Source: an uncultured Oscillospiraceae bacterium
GTDB lineage: Bacteria; Bacillota; Clostridia; Oscillospirales; Oscillospiraceae
DNA: 64,000 bases
NCBI GenBank assembly: GCA_934572325.1
Contig: CAKTKT010000001.1
Location: 4,895 to 68,894, forward strand
Direction: 5' to 3'
Below the pieces are notes generated by a model. That model had not been told where the DNA came from and made no database searches. It was given only the letters and a program-made list of their open reading frames with translations. The position numbers and the translations under genes were made by a program. Within the stretch, counting starts at the first letter, position 1, and each line of letters opens with the position of its first letter. This document shows positions 43,763 to 52,746 of this stretch, one piece after another.

Positions 43763-44605
43763 TTGAAAGAATACTTGAAGAAAAACGGAATACGCATCGG
43801 CGTTATCGTCATTGCCGTCGCCGTGATAATCGCGTTCAGCTCCGCCGCGCGCAGCGGGGAGATAAGCTTCTTGCAGAACGCCACGGGCGTGCTGGAGGCG
43901 CCGATAAAAAAGGTGCTCAGCTCCACGGTCAACTGGTTCGACACGATATACGGCTATCTCTATAAATACGATTCGTTACAGGCGGAGAATGAATCGCTCC
44001 GCTCGCAGCTTGCCGACGCGCAGCAGTCCGCGCGCGACGGCATAGCCGCCTCCGAGGAGAACACCCGCCTAAGGCAGCTTTTGAACCTGCGCGAGAAGCA
44101 CACGGACTATGAGATGGAGTCGTGCAAGGTCGTGCTGTGGTCATCGTCGAACTGGTCAAGCTCGTTCACGATAAGCAAGGGGCGCAGCAGCGGCATTGAG
44201 CTCAACGACCCCGTCGTGACGGAGTACGGCGTCGTCGTGGGGCAGGTGACGGAGCTGGGCGAGACCTGGGCGACGGTCAGCACGCTTATTGACGTGGATA
44301 TGTCCGTGGGCGCATACGTCGGACAGTCCGGCTCGTCCGGAATGTCCGTGGGCGAATTTGCGCTGATGAAGAAGAAGGAAGCGAAGCTGACGTTCCTCGC
44401 CGAGGGCGCGCAGATATTCGTCGGGGACGAGGTGCTCACGTCCGGCTCGGGCGGGGCGTTTCCGGCGGGGCTTGTGATAGGAACGATCACCAACGTCCAG
44501 ACAGAGGCGGGCGGACAGGTGGAGTACGGCATCATAAAGCCCGAGTGCAGGTTTGACACCCTTGTGCAGGTCTTTGTCATAAAAAGCTATGAGGTGGTGG
44601 AATAA
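43763..44605 (+). CDS. mreC: Rod shape-determining protein MreC
   Basis: A 280-residue protein with a short cytosolic tail, a membrane helix at about 10-30, a coiled coil at about 70-110 ('YDSLQAENESLRSQLADAQQ'), and two beta-barrel domains outside. It organises the elongation machinery by binding PBP2. The first codon is a TTG with AGGGGAGTGG upstream; no ATG fits the start of the helix. mreD follows three bases later, then PBP2. mreB is not in this operon. Confidence 0.92.
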   Translation: MKEYLKKNGIRIGVIVIAVAVIIAFSSAARSGEISFLQNATGVLEAPIKKVLSSTVNWFDTIYGYLYKYDSLQAENESLRSQLADAQQSARDGIAASEENTRLRQLLNLREKHTDYEMESCKVVLWSSSNWSSSFTISKGRSSGIELNDPVVTEYGVVVGQVTELGETWATVSTLIDVDMSVGAYVGQSGSSGMSVGEFALMKKKEAKLTFLAEGAQIFVGDEVLTSGSGGAFPAGLVIGTITNVQTEAGGQVEYGIIKPECRFDTLVQVFVIKSYEVVE

Positions 44606-44608
44606 ACC

Positions 44609-45115
44609 GTGAACATCAACCTCAAGGAGATATTTTCCGGCGAAAACATAAAGCGTCTGCTCAAGTACGCGCTTTATATGTTCCTCTCGCTCGTGGCGCA
44701 GAATATGCTCTTCACACAGCTTCGCCCGCTCGGCGTGTGCCCGCTGGTGCTGCCGGCGGTGGCGGTGGCGGTGGGGATGTTCGAGGGCGCGACGTTCGGC
44801 GCGGTGTTCAGCCTCATCATGGGCATTTTCGCCGACATGGCGTTTATCGAGAACACCGTCACCTTCACGGTGCTCTTCCCCGCGCTGAGCTTTGCGGCGG
44901 GCTTCGTGTCGCAGTTTTTCATCAACCGGCGCTTCTTCGCGTTCATGGGCGCGTCGCTGGCGGCGCTGCTCGTCACGGGCGCGGTGCAGATGCTCAAGAC
45001 CGCCGCCATGGACGTGTGGTCGGGCTCGATGATAGTGACGGTGCTCTTGCAGACGCTGTGGTCGCTGCCGCCCGCCGTGCTGGCGTATTTCCCGCCGGCG
45101 GAGTGGATAGAGTAA
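44609..45115 (+). CDS. mreD: Rod shape-determining protein MreD
   Basis: A 168-residue membrane protein with five to six helices across its length. Family features are an early 'FLSLVAQNMLF' helix and a 'GMFEGATFGAVFSLIMGIFA' helix near residues 50-70. It works with MreC and PBP2 in sidewall peptidoglycan synthesis. GTG start three bases after mreC, consistent with translational coupling. Identity rests on topology, length and position as much as on sequence. Confidence 0.88.
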   Translation: MNINLKEIFSGENIKRLLKYALYMFLSLVAQNMLFTQLRPLGVCPLVLPAVAVAVGMFEGATFGAVFSLIMGIFADMAFIENTVTFTVLFPALSFAAGFVSQFFINRRFFAFMGASLAALLVTGAVQMLKTAAMDVWSGSMIVTVLLQTLWSLPPAVLAYFPPAEWIE

Positions 45116-45145
45116 ACGCACTTCCCTTGAGAAAGGACAAAACTT

Positions 45146-47311
45146 ATGCATCACAGACTTGTCAGAGACGGCAGGATCGCAGCGCTGATAGTGATAATGC
45201 TGGTACTGCTGTCCGTCTACGCTTACGAGCTTTATCAGCTCCAGATAATAGAGGGCGAAAAATACTATAACCAGAGCAACGAGATAACCACGGAGGAGCG
45301 CCCCATCACCGCCGCCCGTGGCAACATCCTCGACCGCTACGGGCGCGTGCTCGTGAGCAACACCGAGGTCTATAACCTCACGATAGACACGACGAAGCTC
45401 TTCGCAAACGAGAACCCGAACGAGACTATCTTGGGGCTTGTGAACATGGTGGAGGGCTACGGCGACAAGTATACGGACGACCTGCCCATCACGCGCGACC
45501 CGCCGTTCGAGTACGACGAGAACATGACCGAGATCCAGCGCACCATGCTCAAGGCGTATATCAAGGACAAGGCGGACGACCTCAAGGAGCTCGCCGTTGA
45601 CCCGGAGAACCCCACGGCGGTGGAGCTGATGAGCTATATGCGCACACGCTATGAAATAGACAACAGCTACTCCGCGCAGGATATGCGCATCATCGCCGGC
45701 GTGCGATACTCCATCAACGTCCGCTACGCCATCAACACGGCGGACTATATCTTTGTCGAGAACGCGGGCATGAGGCTCATAACCTCCATCATGGAGAACA
45801 AGCTCGCCGGTATAAACGTCAACCGCGCGTATAAGCGCGAATACGGCACGGACTACGCCGCGCACATCCTCGGCTACGTCGGGCTTATGACGCAGGAGGA
45901 GTATGAAAAATACTCCCTGCTCAAATACTCCACGGACGCCTACGTCGGCAAGGACGGCGTCGAGTACGCCTTTGAGACGTACCTGCACGGCAAGGACGGC
46001 ACGGTGCAGGAGACGAAGAACGCCTCCGGCACGGTGCTGAGCACGGTGTACGTGGAGGAGCCCGTCCCCGGCAACCATATCTATCTCACCATTGACGCGA
46101 TCTTGCAGGAGCAGACCGAGCGCATACTAAACGCCGGCGTCAACGCGCTCATCAAGACCCGCGCGCAGGAGCGCGCGGAGGGTCTCGCGCGCGGCGACTA
46201 CAACCCCGACATAAAGGACGAGATAACCGGCGCGGCGGCGGTCGTCGTCTCGGTGGACACGGGCGAGCCGCTCGCCATTGCGAGCTGGCCGACCTACGAC
46301 GTGTCGAGCATCATCGAAAACTATCAGGAGCTTCTGGCAACGCCGAATGCGCCGCTGTTCAACCGCGCGCTCATGGGCGCTTACGCCCCCGGCTCGACGT
46401 TCAAGCCCGTCACGGCGATCGCGGCTTTGAACAAGGGCGTTATAAACACCGAGGACAAGGTCAAGTGTCAGGGCGTTTTCACCAAGTACTCCGCCGAGGG
46501 CTACTCGCCTGAGTGCTGGATCTGGAACGCGAACAAGAACGAGCATCTCACCCATCCGGAGGAGAACGTCTCCACCGCACTGCGCGACTCGTGCAACTAT
46601 TTCTTCTACACGATAGGAAACGAGCTGGGCGTTGACTATCTCGGCGAGACGGCGCACGCCTTCAGTCTCGGCGTCTCTACGGGGATAGAGCTTGTGGAGA
46701 CTAAGGGCAATATGTCCAACCGCGAGAACCACTATGACTATGCCGGCTCGGAGTGGCGCATAGGCGACACGCTTCAGGCAGCCATCGGTCAGTCCGACAG
46801 CATATTCTCCCCCCTGCAGATGGCGGAGTACGTCGCGACGCTCGCCAACTTCGGCGACAGGCACTCCGCCTCCATCCTCAAGACCGTGCGCAGCTATGAC
46901 TACGGCGAGAAGGTGTACGAGCGCGAGCCGGAGGTGCTCAGCCATGTGGAGTCTGCGGAATATAACTGGGCGGCGATAAAAGAGGGGATGCACCTCGTGG
47001 TCAACGACCCCGGCAACCAGCAGCTTTACGAGCTGTTCGCAAAGTGCAGATTCACGCGCACGGGCGCGAGCGGGCAGTACGGCGTCAACGGCAAGACCGG
47101 TACAGCCCAGAAGGGCGAGGGCATCACCAACGACGGTATGTTCATCTGCTACGCCCCCGCCGACGATCCGGAGATCGCCGTCGCCGTCGTCGTGGAGCGC
47201 GGCGGCTCGGGTGCGAACACGGCGTTCATTGCAAAAAATATCCTCGACGCCTACTATGTCATCCGCGGGTACAGCGATTCCTCCGAGGAGGAAATGGCGC
47301 TGCTGAAGTGA
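45146..47311 (+). CDS. mrdA: Penicillin-binding protein 2 (class B transpeptidase)
   Basis: A 721-residue class B PBP with an N-terminal membrane anchor (about 12-32), a dimerisation/linker domain starting 'TAARGNILDRYGRVL' near 52, and a transpeptidase domain. Active-site motifs are 'STFK' in 'YAPGSTFKPVTA' near 420, 'SCN' in 'RDSCNYFFY' near 483, and 'KTGTAQ' near 650. As the last gene of the mreC-mreD cluster it is the elongation-specific PBP2 type rather than the division PBP3 or sporulation SpoVD. ATG preceded by GAAAGGA. Confidence 0.93.
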   Translation: MHHRLVRDGRIAALIVIMLVLLSVYAYELYQLQIIEGEKYYNQSNEITTEERPITAARGNILDRYGRVLVSNTEVYNLTIDTTKLFANENPNETILGLVNMVEGYGDKYTDDLPITRDPPFEYDENMTEIQRTMLKAYIKDKADDLKELAVDPENPTAVELMSYMRTRYEIDNSYSAQDMRIIAGVRYSINVRYAINTADYIFVENAGMRLITSIMENKLAGINVNRAYKREYGTDYAAHILGYVGLMTQEEYEKYSLLKYSTDAYVGKDGVEYAFETYLHGKDGTVQETKNASGTVLSTVYVEEPVPGNHIYLTIDAILQEQTERILNAGVNALIKTRAQERAEGLARGDYNPDIKDEITGAAAVVVSVDTGEPLAIASWPTYDVSSIIENYQELLATPNAPLFNRALMGAYAPGSTFKPVTAIAALNKGVINTEDKVKCQGVFTKYSAEGYSPECWIWNANKNEHLTHPEENVSTALRDSCNYFFYTIGNELGVDYLGETAHAFSLGVSTGIELVETKGNMSNRENHYDYAGSEWRIGDTLQAAIGQSDSIFSPLQMAEYVATLANFGDRHSASILKTVRSYDYGEKVYEREPEVLSHVESAEYNWAAIKEGMHLVVNDPGNQQLYELFAKCRFTRTGASGQYGVNGKTGTAQKGEGITNDGMFICYAPADDPEIAVAVVVERGGSGANTAFIAKNILDAYYVIRGYSDSSEEEMALLK

Positions 47312-47339
47312 ATTGATGCAAAATCTGCGCAAAAAGAGG

Positions 47340-47368
47340 TTGCAGTTTGCATAAAGTGTGTTTATAAT
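47340..47368 (+). promoter_or_regulatory. Promoter of the MgsA-like gene
   Basis: TTGCAG (47340-47345), 17-bp spacer, TATAAT (47363-47368), 60 bp before the ATG. Confidence 0.7.
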
Positions 47369-47427
47369 AAATCAAAAGGAAAAGGTATAATTATTATCTC
47401 TATGAAAATCAGGAGACAGAGAAGAGT

Positions 47428-47832
47428 ATGAACATTGCATTGATGGCACATGACAGAAAGAAGGAGCTGATGGTCCAGTTCTGCATCGCGTACTGCGGCA
47501 TTCTTGCCGAACATTCGCTCTGCGCCACGCACGTCACGGGCAAGCTCGTGTCCGAGGCGACGGGGCTGCCCATTACGCTCTACCTCCATGCCGATCAGGG
47601 CGGCGCGCAGCAGATAGGCGCGCGCATCTCGTTCAACGAGATCGACCTTGTCCTCTTCTTCTGCGATCCGGCGAATCCCAAGGGCTTTGACGACATCAAC
47701 AAGATAGAGCGCCTGTGCGACCAGTATCAGATCCCCTTTGCCACTAACGCCGCCACGGCGGAGGTGCTCGTGCAGGGGCTCAGGCGCGGCGACCTCGACT
47801 GGCGCAACATCGTCAACCCCCAGAAGCGCTGA
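47428..47832 (+). CDS. Methylglyoxal synthase-like protein with altered active site
   Basis: A 134-residue protein of the MGS-like domain family, alignable along its length with MgsA, which turns dihydroxyacetone phosphate into methylglyoxal. The 'MAHDRKKELM' start keeps the His/Asp pair (E. coli His19, Asp20). But the catalytic base Asp71 in GGDQQ is Ala60 here ('GGAQQIG'), the phosphate loop TGTTG reads 'THVTG', the SGP segment reads 'HAD', and the His98 region (PHEPD-type) is shortened to 'KGFDD'. So ordinary MgsA activity is unlikely; it may bind another ligand. The position after mre/PBP2 genes is where clostridial mgsA is often found. Confidence 0.75.
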   Translation: MNIALMAHDRKKELMVQFCIAYCGILAEHSLCATHVTGKLVSEATGLPITLYLHADQGGAQQIGARISFNEIDLVLFFCDPANPKGFDDINKIERLCDQYQIPFATNAATAEVLVQGLRRGDLDWRNIVNPQKR

Positions 47833-47839
47833 AGAAACG

Positions 47840-47891
47840 GCGCATATTTTTCCAGCCCCCGAACACCAAGGGGGCTGTGCGCACTTTTTTT
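47840..47891 (+). terminator. Terminator-like hairpin upstream of hisS
   Basis: AGCCCCC (47854-47860) pairs with GGGGGCT (47870-47876), with a possible outer GCGCA/TGCGC pair, then T7 at 47885-47891. It ends the mgsA-like transcript. Only 29 bp remain before the hisS start, so hisS must be read through it or start within it. Confidence 0.6.
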
Positions 47892-47920
47892 GACCGAAGA
47901 AACCGAAAGGACTTACTGAT

Positions 47921-49276
47921 ATGGCAAAGGTTACACCGCGCACGCTCTCCGGCTTTATGGAGCTGTTGCCCGCGGAGCAGATGAAGCTGGAGCGCATGAA
48001 GGACGTGCTGCGCCGCTGCTATGCCTCCTACGGCTTCGCCCCGCTCGACACGCCGCTCATCGAGGCGGCGGAGGTGCTGCTCGCCAAGGGCGGCGGGGAG
48101 ACCGAAAAGCAGATATACCGCTTCCAAAAGGGCGAGAGCGACCTTGCGCTGCGCTTCGATTTGACCGTGCCGCTGGCAAAATACGTCGCGGCGCACTATG
48201 CGGAGCTGTGCTTTCCCTTCCGGCGCTACCAGATAGGCAAGGTATACCGAGGGGAGCGCGCGCAGCGCGGGCGCTTCCGCGAGTTTTATCAGGCGGACAT
48301 CGACATCATCGGCGACGGGAAGCTGGACATGATAAACGAGGCGGAGATTCCCGCCATCATCTACGACACGTTCACCGCGCTCGGGCTGAAAAGGTTCAGA
48401 ATCCGTGTCAACAACCGCAAGCTCCTCAACGGCTTTTACGCCATGAACGGCATGAGCGAGCGCGCGGGCGACATTATGCGCGCCGTGGATAAGCTCGACA
48501 AGATAGGCGCGGAGAAGGTGCGCCGGCTTCTCATCGACGAGGTGAGGATGCTGCCGTGCAAGGCGGAGAACGTGCTCGACTTCATGGCGATAAAGGGCAC
48601 GAACGCCGAGGTCATTGCGGCGCTGGAGCGCTACCGCGGCATGGACGCGACGTTCGATCAGGGGCTGGACGAGCTTTTGACCGTGACGCGCTATCTCGCG
48701 CAGTTCGGCGTGCCGGAGGAGAATTTCGCCGTTGACCTGACGATCGCGCGCGGGCTGGACTACTACACCGGCACGGTGTACGAAACGGAGATGACCGACC
48801 ACCCTGAGATAGGCTCGATCTGCTCCGGCGGGCGGTATGACAGCCTTGCCGAGTTCTATACCGACCGCGAGCTGCCCGGCGTCGGCATTTCGATAGGGCT
48901 GACGAGGCTCTTTTACGTGCTGGGCGAGCAGGGGCTCTTGTCCGACGAGACGGTGAGCGCGCCGTGCGACGTGCTGGTGCTGCCGATGACGGAGGATCTG
49001 GGCTTTGCCATTTCCGCCGCGGCGGAGCTTCGCCGCGCAGGCATACGCACACAGCTTTACAGCGAGAAGAAAAAGTTCAAGGCGAGGATGAGCTATGCCG
49101 ACAGGCTCGGCGCGCCGTATGTCGTGTTCGTCGGCGAGGACGAGATCAGAGAGGGCGTGCTCTCGGTAAAGGATATGCACACCGGCGAGCAGCGCAAGCT
49201 CGCCGCGGCGGACGCGGCGGCGGAGATCATCGCCGAGCTCGGCGAGCGCGCGGCGTACCCGCTCATCCGTGAATAG
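47921..49276 (+). CDS. hisS: Histidyl-tRNA synthetase
   Basis: A 451-residue class II aminoacyl-tRNA synthetase. Motif 2 is 'YRGERAQRGRFREFYQADID' near residues 109-128, the histidine-specific motif is 'ARGLDYYTGTVYE' near 275, and motif 3 is 'GVGISIGLTRLFYVLG' near 326. The C-terminal anticodon-binding domain is complete, which sets it apart from HisZ. It lies 39 bp before aspS in the usual hisS-aspS order. No T-box leader is visible, as only about 90 bp separate it from the previous gene. Poor fit to the common 'LRGTKDILP' start: it reads 'LSGFMELLP'. Confidence 0.9.
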   Translation: MAKVTPRTLSGFMELLPAEQMKLERMKDVLRRCYASYGFAPLDTPLIEAAEVLLAKGGGETEKQIYRFQKGESDLALRFDLTVPLAKYVAAHYAELCFPFRRYQIGKVYRGERAQRGRFREFYQADIDIIGDGKLDMINEAEIPAIIYDTFTALGLKRFRIRVNNRKLLNGFYAMNGMSERAGDIMRAVDKLDKIGAEKVRRLLIDEVRMLPCKAENVLDFMAIKGTNAEVIAALERYRGMDATFDQGLDELLTVTRYLAQFGVPEENFAVDLTIARGLDYYTGTVYETEMTDHPEIGSICSGGRYDSLAEFYTDRELPGVGISIGLTRLFYVLGEQGLLSDETVSAPCDVLVLPMTEDLGFAISAAAELRRAGIRTQLYSEKKKFKARMSYADRLGAPYVVFVGEDEIREGVLSVKDMHTGEQRKLAAADAAAEIIAELGERAAYPLIRE

Positions 49277-49315
49277 GTCTATTCTAAATTTTTGAGATAG
49301 AAGAGAGGGAGATTT

Positions 49316-51100
49316 ATGTTTCAGTCCCGTACACATACCTGCAATGAGCTCAGACTCGGCAATGCAGGCGAAAGGGTCAAGCTCGTCGGCTGGATGGAGA
49401 ACGTCCGCGAGGTCGGCAGCAACTTTGCCTTCGTCGTCCTGCGCGACTTTTACGGCACGACGCAGGTGGTCGTGGAGACAGAGGACATGATGAAAATCAT
49501 CAAGTCCGTCAATAAGGAGTCCACCATTTCCGTCGAGGGCGTCGTGCGCGAGCGAGCGAGCAAAAACCCCAAGCAGGACACCGGAGAGATAGAGGTCGTG
49601 CCGGAGAAGATAGAAATACTCGGCAAATGCCGCTATAACGAGCTGCCGTTTGAGATAAACCGCAGCCGCGAGGCGGACGAGAGCGCGAGACTGAAGTACC
49701 GCTATCTCGATTTGAGAAACCCCGCCGTCAAAAAGAACATCATTCTCCGCTGCAACGTTATCTCCGCTCTGCGTCAGGCGATGACGGCGCACGGCTTTCT
49801 TGAGATAACCACGCCCATCCTCACCGCCTCCTCCCCGGAGGGCGCGCGCGACTATCTTGTTCCGGCGAGAAAGCACCCGGGCAAGTTCTACGCCCTGCCA
49901 CAAGCGCCGCAGCAGTTCAAGCAGCTTCTCATGACCTCCGGCTTTGACCGGTACTTCCAGATAGCGCCGTGCTTCCGCGACGAGGACGCGCGCGGCGACC
50001 GCTCCCCGGGCGAGTTCTATCAGCTTGATATGGAGATGGCGTTCGCCACGCAGGATGACGTTTTTGCCGTGCTGGAGGACGTGCTGCCCCCGATCTTTGC
50101 CAAATTCGGCACTTATAACGTCGCGTCCGACGCGCCGTTCAGGCGTATCGGCTATGTGGAGTCTATGGAGCGCTACGGCACGGATAAGCCGGATCTACGC
50201 ATAGACCTGCACGTCAAGGACGTCACCGCGCTCACCCGCGGCACGGAGTTCGCCCCGTTCAATGCCGACGGCGCGGTCGTGAAGGCGATCGCCGTGTCCG
50301 ACTGCGAGCTGACGAGAAAGCACATCGACAAGCTCTGCACCGATGTGGAGGTGCAGGCGGGCGCGAAGCCCTACTGGTTCAGGGTGGACGAGCACGGCGA
50401 GCTTACCGGCGGCGTGGCGAAGTTTATCGCCGATCGCCGCGACGAGCTGACCGCGGCGCTCGATCTCAAGCCGAACACCCTCGTGGGCGTCGCCGCAGGC
50501 AAGAAGGAGCTTGCGCAGAAGACTGCGGGCGTCATGCTGAAGATGCTGGGCGCGGCGTGCCCCAACCATATGGACAGGGAGCGCTACGAGTTCTGCTGGA
50601 TTGTGGATTTCCCCATGTACGAGATAGGGGAGGAGTCCGGCGAGCTGGAGTTCTGCCACAACCCGTTCTCCATGCCCGCAGGCGGGCTGGACGTGCTGCT
50701 GCGCGCCGAGCGCGGCGAGATAGACCCGCTCACCATAACCGCCGACCAGTACGACCTTGTCTGCAACGGCGTGGAGCTCAGCTCCGGCGCGGTGCGTAAC
50801 CACGATCCGGAGATCATGATAAAGGCGTTCGAGATGGTGCGTCTCGGCGAGGAGGACGTAAAGCGCAAGTTCCCCGCGATGTACAATGCGTTCTGCTACG
50901 GCGCGCCGCCCCATGCAGGGATCGCCCCAGGCGTTGACCGCATGGTCATGCTCCTCGCGGGCGAGGACAGCATCCGCGAGATCATCCCCTTCCCCATGAA
51001 CAAGAACGCCATGGACGTGATGATGGGCGCGCCCTCCGCCGTCGAGCAGAAGCAGCTTGACGAGCTGCACATCGCGCTCGTGGGCGAGATGGAAGAATAA
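49316..51100 (+). CDS. aspS: Aspartyl-tRNA synthetase
   Basis: A 594-residue class II synthetase of the bacterial type. The OB-fold anticodon-binding domain comes first (1-110, 'VKLVGWMENVREVGSNFAFV'). Motif 1 and 2 follow ('FLEITTPILTASSPEGARDY' near 162, 'CFRDEDARGDRSPGEFYQLD' near 220), then the GAD insertion domain, and motif 3 'GIAPGVDRMVMLLAGEDSIR' near 540. ATG with GAGGGAG upstream. It is probably transcribed with hisS and closed by a terminator. Confidence 0.97.
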   Translation: MFQSRTHTCNELRLGNAGERVKLVGWMENVREVGSNFAFVVLRDFYGTTQVVVETEDMMKIIKSVNKESTISVEGVVRERASKNPKQDTGEIEVVPEKIEILGKCRYNELPFEINRSREADESARLKYRYLDLRNPAVKKNIILRCNVISALRQAMTAHGFLEITTPILTASSPEGARDYLVPARKHPGKFYALPQAPQQFKQLLMTSGFDRYFQIAPCFRDEDARGDRSPGEFYQLDMEMAFATQDDVFAVLEDVLPPIFAKFGTYNVASDAPFRRIGYVESMERYGTDKPDLRIDLHVKDVTALTRGTEFAPFNADGAVVKAIAVSDCELTRKHIDKLCTDVEVQAGAKPYWFRVDEHGELTGGVAKFIADRRDELTAALDLKPNTLVGVAAGKKELAQKTAGVMLKMLGAACPNHMDRERYEFCWIVDFPMYEIGEESGELEFCHNPFSMPAGGLDVLLRAERGEIDPLTITADQYDLVCNGVELSSGAVRNHDPEIMIKAFEMVRLGEEDVKRKFPAMYNAFCYGAPPHAGIAPGVDRMVMLLAGEDSIREIIPFPMNKNAMDVMMGAPSAVEQKQLDELHIALVGEMEE

Positions 51101-51110
51101 TCGAAACGCA

Positions 51111-51149
51111 AAAACCGTCGGCGCATATCTTCATAGCTGGCGGTTTTTT
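51111..51149 (+). terminator. Terminator of hisS-aspS
   Basis: A 12-bp stem with two G-T pairs (arms at 51111-51122 and 51136-51147) ending in T6, 10 bp after the aspS stop. Confidence 0.75.
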
Positions 51150-51167
51150 CACAAAGGATGTATGGCA

Positions 51168-52685
51168 ATGTTTTCCTCAACAAAGAGCATGGGCGTGACC
51201 GGCGTGGGTGGGTACGAGGTGGCGGTGGAGGTGTACATCTCCGGCGGGCTGCCGGCGTTCGACATCGTGGGTCTGCCCGACGCGGCGGTGAAGGAGGCGC
51301 GCGAGCGCGTGCGCGCCGCGATAAAAAACAGCGGCTTCAAGTTCCCCGTCAGCCGCCTGACCGTCAATCTCGCTCCGGCGGACAAGAAAAAGGCGGGCAC
51401 GGTGTACGATCTGCCGATGCTCGTGGGCATACTCTCCGCCGCAGGGGATATAAAAGCCCCCGGGGATAAGTGCGCCTTTATCGGGGAGCTGTCGCTCACG
51501 GGGGAGCTGCGCCCGGTCGCGGGGGCGCTGCCGATGGCGCTGGCGGCGGAGCGCGCGGGGGTGGAGCATTTCTTCGTTCCGGCGGAGAACGCGCGCGAGG
51601 CGGCGTTTGCCGACGGGCTGTCGGTATATCCGGTGAAAAACGTCGCCCAGCTTGCCGCGCATCTTTCGGGGGAAACGCCCCTTGAGCGCGCCGCCTGTCC
51701 GGATCTGTGCGCCGCACGCCTGCCGATGCCGGATTTCGCCGACGTCAAGGGGCAGGAGAACGTCAAGCGCGCGTTTGAGATCGCGGCGGCGGGCGGGCAC
51801 AACATCCTCATCGTCGGGCCTCCCGGCGCGGGCAAGTCCATGATGGCAAAGCGCCTGCCCGGCATACTGCCGGATATGAGCCGCGAGGAGATGATAGAGA
51901 CGACGGAGATACACTCCGTTGCCGGACTTACCGGCGGCGAGCAGCCGATAGTCTGCCGCCGCCCGTTCCGTGCGCCGCACCACACGGTGTCCGCCGCGGG
52001 GCTGTCCGGCGGAGGCACGACGCCGCGCCCGGGGGAGATCAGCCTTGCGCACAACGGCGTTTTGTTTCTCGACGAGCTGCCGGAGTTCCGGCGCGACGCG
52101 CTGGAGGTTCTGCGCCAGCCGCTGGAGGACGGGGTGGTGACGGTGTCGCGCGTCGCGGGATCGCTGACGTTTCCGAGCCGGTTTATGCTGGTGTGCGCGA
52201 TGAACCCGTGCAAGTGCGGGTGGTACGGGCACCCGTCGGGGCGCTGCCGCTGCTCGGCGAACGATGTGCGCCGTTACCATTCGCGCATATCCGGACCGCT
52301 GCTGGACAGGATAGACCTCATCGTGGAGGTGCCGGCGCTGGACTATGAGGAGCTGAAGAGAAAAGCGCCGGCGGAGAGCTCCGCCGAGATAAAAAAGCGC
52401 GTTGACGCGGCGCGGCGCGTACAGCGCAGGCGCTACGCCGACGACGGCGCCATGTGCAACGCCCGCATCGACAGCGGGGCGCTGCGCGAGGTCTGCGCCG
52501 TGAGCGCGGAGGGGGAGGAGCTGATGCGCGCCGCGTTTGAGAGCATGGATCTCTCCGCGCGCAGCTATGACCGCATCCTCCGCGTCGCGCGCACCATCGC
52601 CGACCTTGCGGAAAGCGAGCGGATAGAGAGCGAGCATATCGCCGAGGCGATACAGTACAGGACATATGATTTTAACGCGGAATAA
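51168..52685 (+). CDS. YifB/ComM-type Mg-chelatase-like AAA+ ATPase
   Basis: A 505-residue protein of the YifB/ComM family. An N-terminal Lon-protease-like domain (1-170; 'VYISGGLPAFDIVGLPDAAV' near residue 18) precedes the AAA+ core with Walker A 'GPPGAGKSMMAKRLPG' near 215 and 'HNGVLFLDELPEF' near 290. A Cys-rich segment 'MNPCKCGWYG' is near 345. In naturally transformable bacteria ComM is a helicase promoting branch migration during integration of DNA. The ATG at 51168 is nine bases from AAAGGA; an ATG two codons earlier is too close. Confidence 0.92.
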   Translation: MFSSTKSMGVTGVGGYEVAVEVYISGGLPAFDIVGLPDAAVKEARERVRAAIKNSGFKFPVSRLTVNLAPADKKKAGTVYDLPMLVGILSAAGDIKAPGDKCAFIGELSLTGELRPVAGALPMALAAERAGVEHFFVPAENAREAAFADGLSVYPVKNVAQLAAHLSGETPLERAACPDLCAARLPMPDFADVKGQENVKRAFEIAAAGGHNILIVGPPGAGKSMMAKRLPGILPDMSREEMIETTEIHSVAGLTGGEQPIVCRRPFRAPHHTVSAAGLSGGGTTPRPGEISLAHNGVLFLDELPEFRRDALEVLRQPLEDGVVTVSRVAGSLTFPSRFMLVCAMNPCKCGWYGHPSGRCRCSANDVRRYHSRISGPLLDRIDLIVEVPALDYEELKRKAPAESSAEIKKRVDAARRVQRRRYADDGAMCNARIDSGALREVCAVSAEGEELMRAAFESMDLSARSYDRILRVARTIADLAESERIESEHIAEAIQYRTYDFNAE

Positions 52686-52700
52686 CGCGCAAGGGCGCAA

Positions 52701-52738
52701 AAACGGCGAGTGACCGGACAGATCACTCGCCGTTTTTT
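52701..52738. terminator. Bidirectional terminator between comM-like and tauE-like genes
   Basis: A 13-bp perfect stem (52701-52713 with 52723-52735) with a 9-base loop, A and T tracts at both outer ends. It lies between convergent genes. Confidence 0.88.
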
Positions 52739-52746
52739 GTATGCGC

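Noticed and set aside
47833..47920. T-box leader for hisS-aspS
   Set aside because: The gap is only 88 bp, too short, and no T-box sequence is visible.
47921..49276. HisZ (regulatory subunit of ATP phosphoribosyltransferase)
   Set aside because: Motifs 2 and 3, the histidine-specific 'ARGLDYY' motif and the anticodon-binding domain are present, and aspS follows, so it is HisRS.
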